64,000 bases of DNA, taken from NCBI GenBank assembly GCA_013297875.1, contig JAAFIW010000004.1:1-64000 (forward strand). Reading direction: 5' to 3'. The stretch comes from Comamonadaceae bacterium. Its GTDB lineage: Bacteria > Pseudomonadota > Gammaproteobacteria > Burkholderiales > Burkholderiaceae_C. Each line of letters begins with the position of its first letter. Position 1 is the stretch's first letter. A program made the translations under genes and the position numbers. Under the pieces are notes generated by a model, which worked only from the letters and a program-made list of their open reading frames with translations, searched no databases and was not told the origin of the DNA. Shown here piece by piece: positions 61,607 to 64,000 of the stretch.

Positions 61607-61900
61607 ATGACCACGCTGGAATTGGCACCCGAAGTCGCAGATGACTTTGACCGGATTTTTGACCACTTCGCGCAATACGCACCGGATACCGCGGCCATTC
61701 GCATAGAGGAAATCATTGAGGGACTGGACTTGCTGGAGCGCCACCCCTTGATTGGCCGCCCCGCCGCAGACGGGTTGCGTGAACTGGTGCTCGGAACACG
61801 CAGTCGGGGGTATGTGGCGCTCTACCGGTATGTAGAAAGTCTGGATGTCGTATTCATCCTGGCTATTCGCAACCAACGAGAGGCGGGATATGTGCGTTGA
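61607..61900 (+). CDS. ParE-like toxin
   Basis: A 97-residue protein of the RelE/ParE family: LAPEVADDFDRIFDHFAQY, LDLLERHPLIGRPAADGLRE, and the C-terminal strand YVALYRYVESLDVVFILAIR. Length and fold pattern are normal. It pairs with the antitoxin just upstream. It is convergent with argH. Confidence 0.88.
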   Translation: MTTLELAPEVADDFDRIFDHFAQYAPDTAAIRIEEIIEGLDLLERHPLIGRPAADGLRELVLGTRSRGYVALYRYVESLDVVFILAIRNQREAGYVR

Positions 61901-61911
61901 CGCGCATGCGG

Positions 61912-63342
<1,431 letters not shown>

Positions 63343-63429
63343 GGCGGGTGTGTTTGTGTAGGGTGGGCCGTGGGGAGTTGCACGCTATCGGTACGCTGCC
63401 CAATAATCAAAGCAGGCGATTTTCTACCA

Positions 63430-64000
63430 ATGCACGACTCACAAATTTTCTCCACGTTTCAGGAACTGCCGCGTCCGGCATCAAACCACTTGGTGTTTGA
63501 TGCCTGCCATGTGGGGGTGGTGCTGCGGGCGGTGTTGTTTGTGGAGGCGGTGGTGGTGGTGGGTGCGATGTTTGGCGTGGGCGGGTTTGAGGCCTGGGTG
63601 ACGCGCATGGCGTCGGTGACGGGTGGTGCCTTGCCAGCCACACTGCTGTGGTTGATTGTGGCTTGTCTACTTAAAAAGCCCTTGTCGCGCTTGCCCACTT
63701 CCGGGCAATACGTCGCGGGCGCGGCATTGGGGGCTCTGGCGGGGCTGTATGGCTGCGGGCTGCTGGCCTTGGTGGGCGTGCTCGAAGCGGCCCCCTGGGT
63801 GGCCAGCGGCTGCGCTGGTGCACTACTGTCAGCCGCTTTGGTATCGGCCTTGGTGTGGCGGGCGCGCGGGCGCACACCAGCAGCCACGGCGGCCCGGCTG
63901 TCGGAGCTGCAGTCGCGCATTCGCCCGCATTTTTTGTTCAACACGCTCAACAGCGCCATTGCACTGGTGCGGGCTGAGCCCGCCAAGGCCGAAGCGCTGC
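63430..64000 (+). CDS. algZ: LytS/AlgZ-type sensor histidine kinase (partial, 3' end cut)
   Basis: 190 codons are visible from ATG 63430 to the window edge without a stop. Four hydrophobic helices span residues about 25-140 (VVLRAVLFVEAVVVVGAMFG; TLLWLIVACLL; AALGALAGLYGCGLLALVGV; ALLSAALVSALVW). The His_kinase domain then begins with LQSRIRPHFLFNTLNSAIAL, where His is the phosphorylation site. It should pair with a LytTR-type regulator further right. The gene symbol is inferred from context. Confidence 0.82.
   Translation, partial: MHDSQIFSTFQELPRPASNHLVFDACHVGVVLRAVLFVEAVVVVGAMFGVGGFEAWVTRMASVTGGALPATLLWLIVACLLKKPLSRLPTSGQYVAGAALGALAGLYGCGLLALVGVLEAAPWVASGCAGALLSAALVSALVWRARGRTPAATAARLSELQSRIRPHFLFNTLNSAIALVRAEPAKAEAL

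Overview
The window is a chromosome segment of a GC-rich betaproteobacterium, most likely a member of the Comamonadaceae close to Rhodoferax or Polaromonas. The evidence is gene order and sequence feel: hpf-ptsN-hprK; fur divergent from bamE; leuS-lptE-holA; hrcA divergent from nadK-recN-rapZ; hemE-priA; an EIIA(Man)-HPr-EI operon; and argH beside an AlgZ-type kinase. This placement is inference from memory, not a database result. Most of the window is ordinary core chromosome, with several accessory patches.

Region by region. (1) 1-3.4 kb is a decayed accessory patch: a DUF3320 C-terminal fragment, an IS256-family insertion sequence inside a broken gene, a lone AbrB-type protein and a DUF1016 fragment that reads in frame into pbpC. 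(2) 3.4-8.8 kb holds pbpC, corA, a DUF433/DUF5615 toxin-antitoxin pair and a patatin-like phospholipase. (3) 8.9-20 kb is core: an MFS carrier, hpf, ptsN, hprK, fur, bamE, dapB, exbB/exbD, leuS, lptE, holA, followed by a HepT/MntA pair. (4) 20.6-25.2 kb carries a CAT-anticodon tRNA, hrcA, nadK, recN and rapZ. (5) 25.2-28.6 kb is the main accessory island. It has palindromic repeats, a Phd/ParE-like pair, an IS110-family remnant, an unknown ORF placed like an integron cassette, a core site GTTAGGC, a fragment of an integron-type integrase and a second, diverged copy of the rapZ 3' end. (6) 28.7-36.3 kb encodes DUF3999 and DUF2339 membrane proteins, mutY and a dynamin-like GTPase. (7) 36.7-44.4 kb is a tight leftward operon (RDD, RDD, SpoIIM-like, membrane protein, DUF4129, DUF4350, MoxR, DUF58, DUF805). 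(8) 44.5-52.8 kb: hemE, priA, a TSUP permease, DUF1841, a thiolase, a small protein paired with a retropepsin-like protease, and a GNAT enzyme. (9) 52.9-57.3 kb: a PTS operon lacking any sugar permease, an MFS carrier and a lipoprotein. (10) 57.4-64 kb: a class III CoA-transferase, a degenerate kinase/receiver protein, DUF4197, a TlpA-like protein, an RHH/ParE pair, argH and the 5' part of a LytS/AlgZ-type kinase cut by the window end.

Working together: HPr, EI, an EIIA(Man)-like protein, EIIA(Ntr) and HPr kinase are all present, with no EIIB or EIIC in the window, which suggests a regulatory PTS. The MoxR/DUF58/DUF4129/DUF4350/SpoIIM/RDD operon is a widely conserved but poorly understood membrane-associated AAA+ module.

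The most striking feature is repeat content. I count about 24 copies of one short repeat (core GCTAT-n-ATAGC followed by TGCTTGAGCA and then a TGGGCTGG-like tail), in both orientations. They lie between genes, across stop codons, and in frame inside pbpC, leuS, nadK, recN, a CoA-transferase, an MFS gene and a DUF1841 gene. Longer palindromes and MITE-like elements with terminal inverted repeats lie between genes too. No CRISPR array or rRNA gene is seen.
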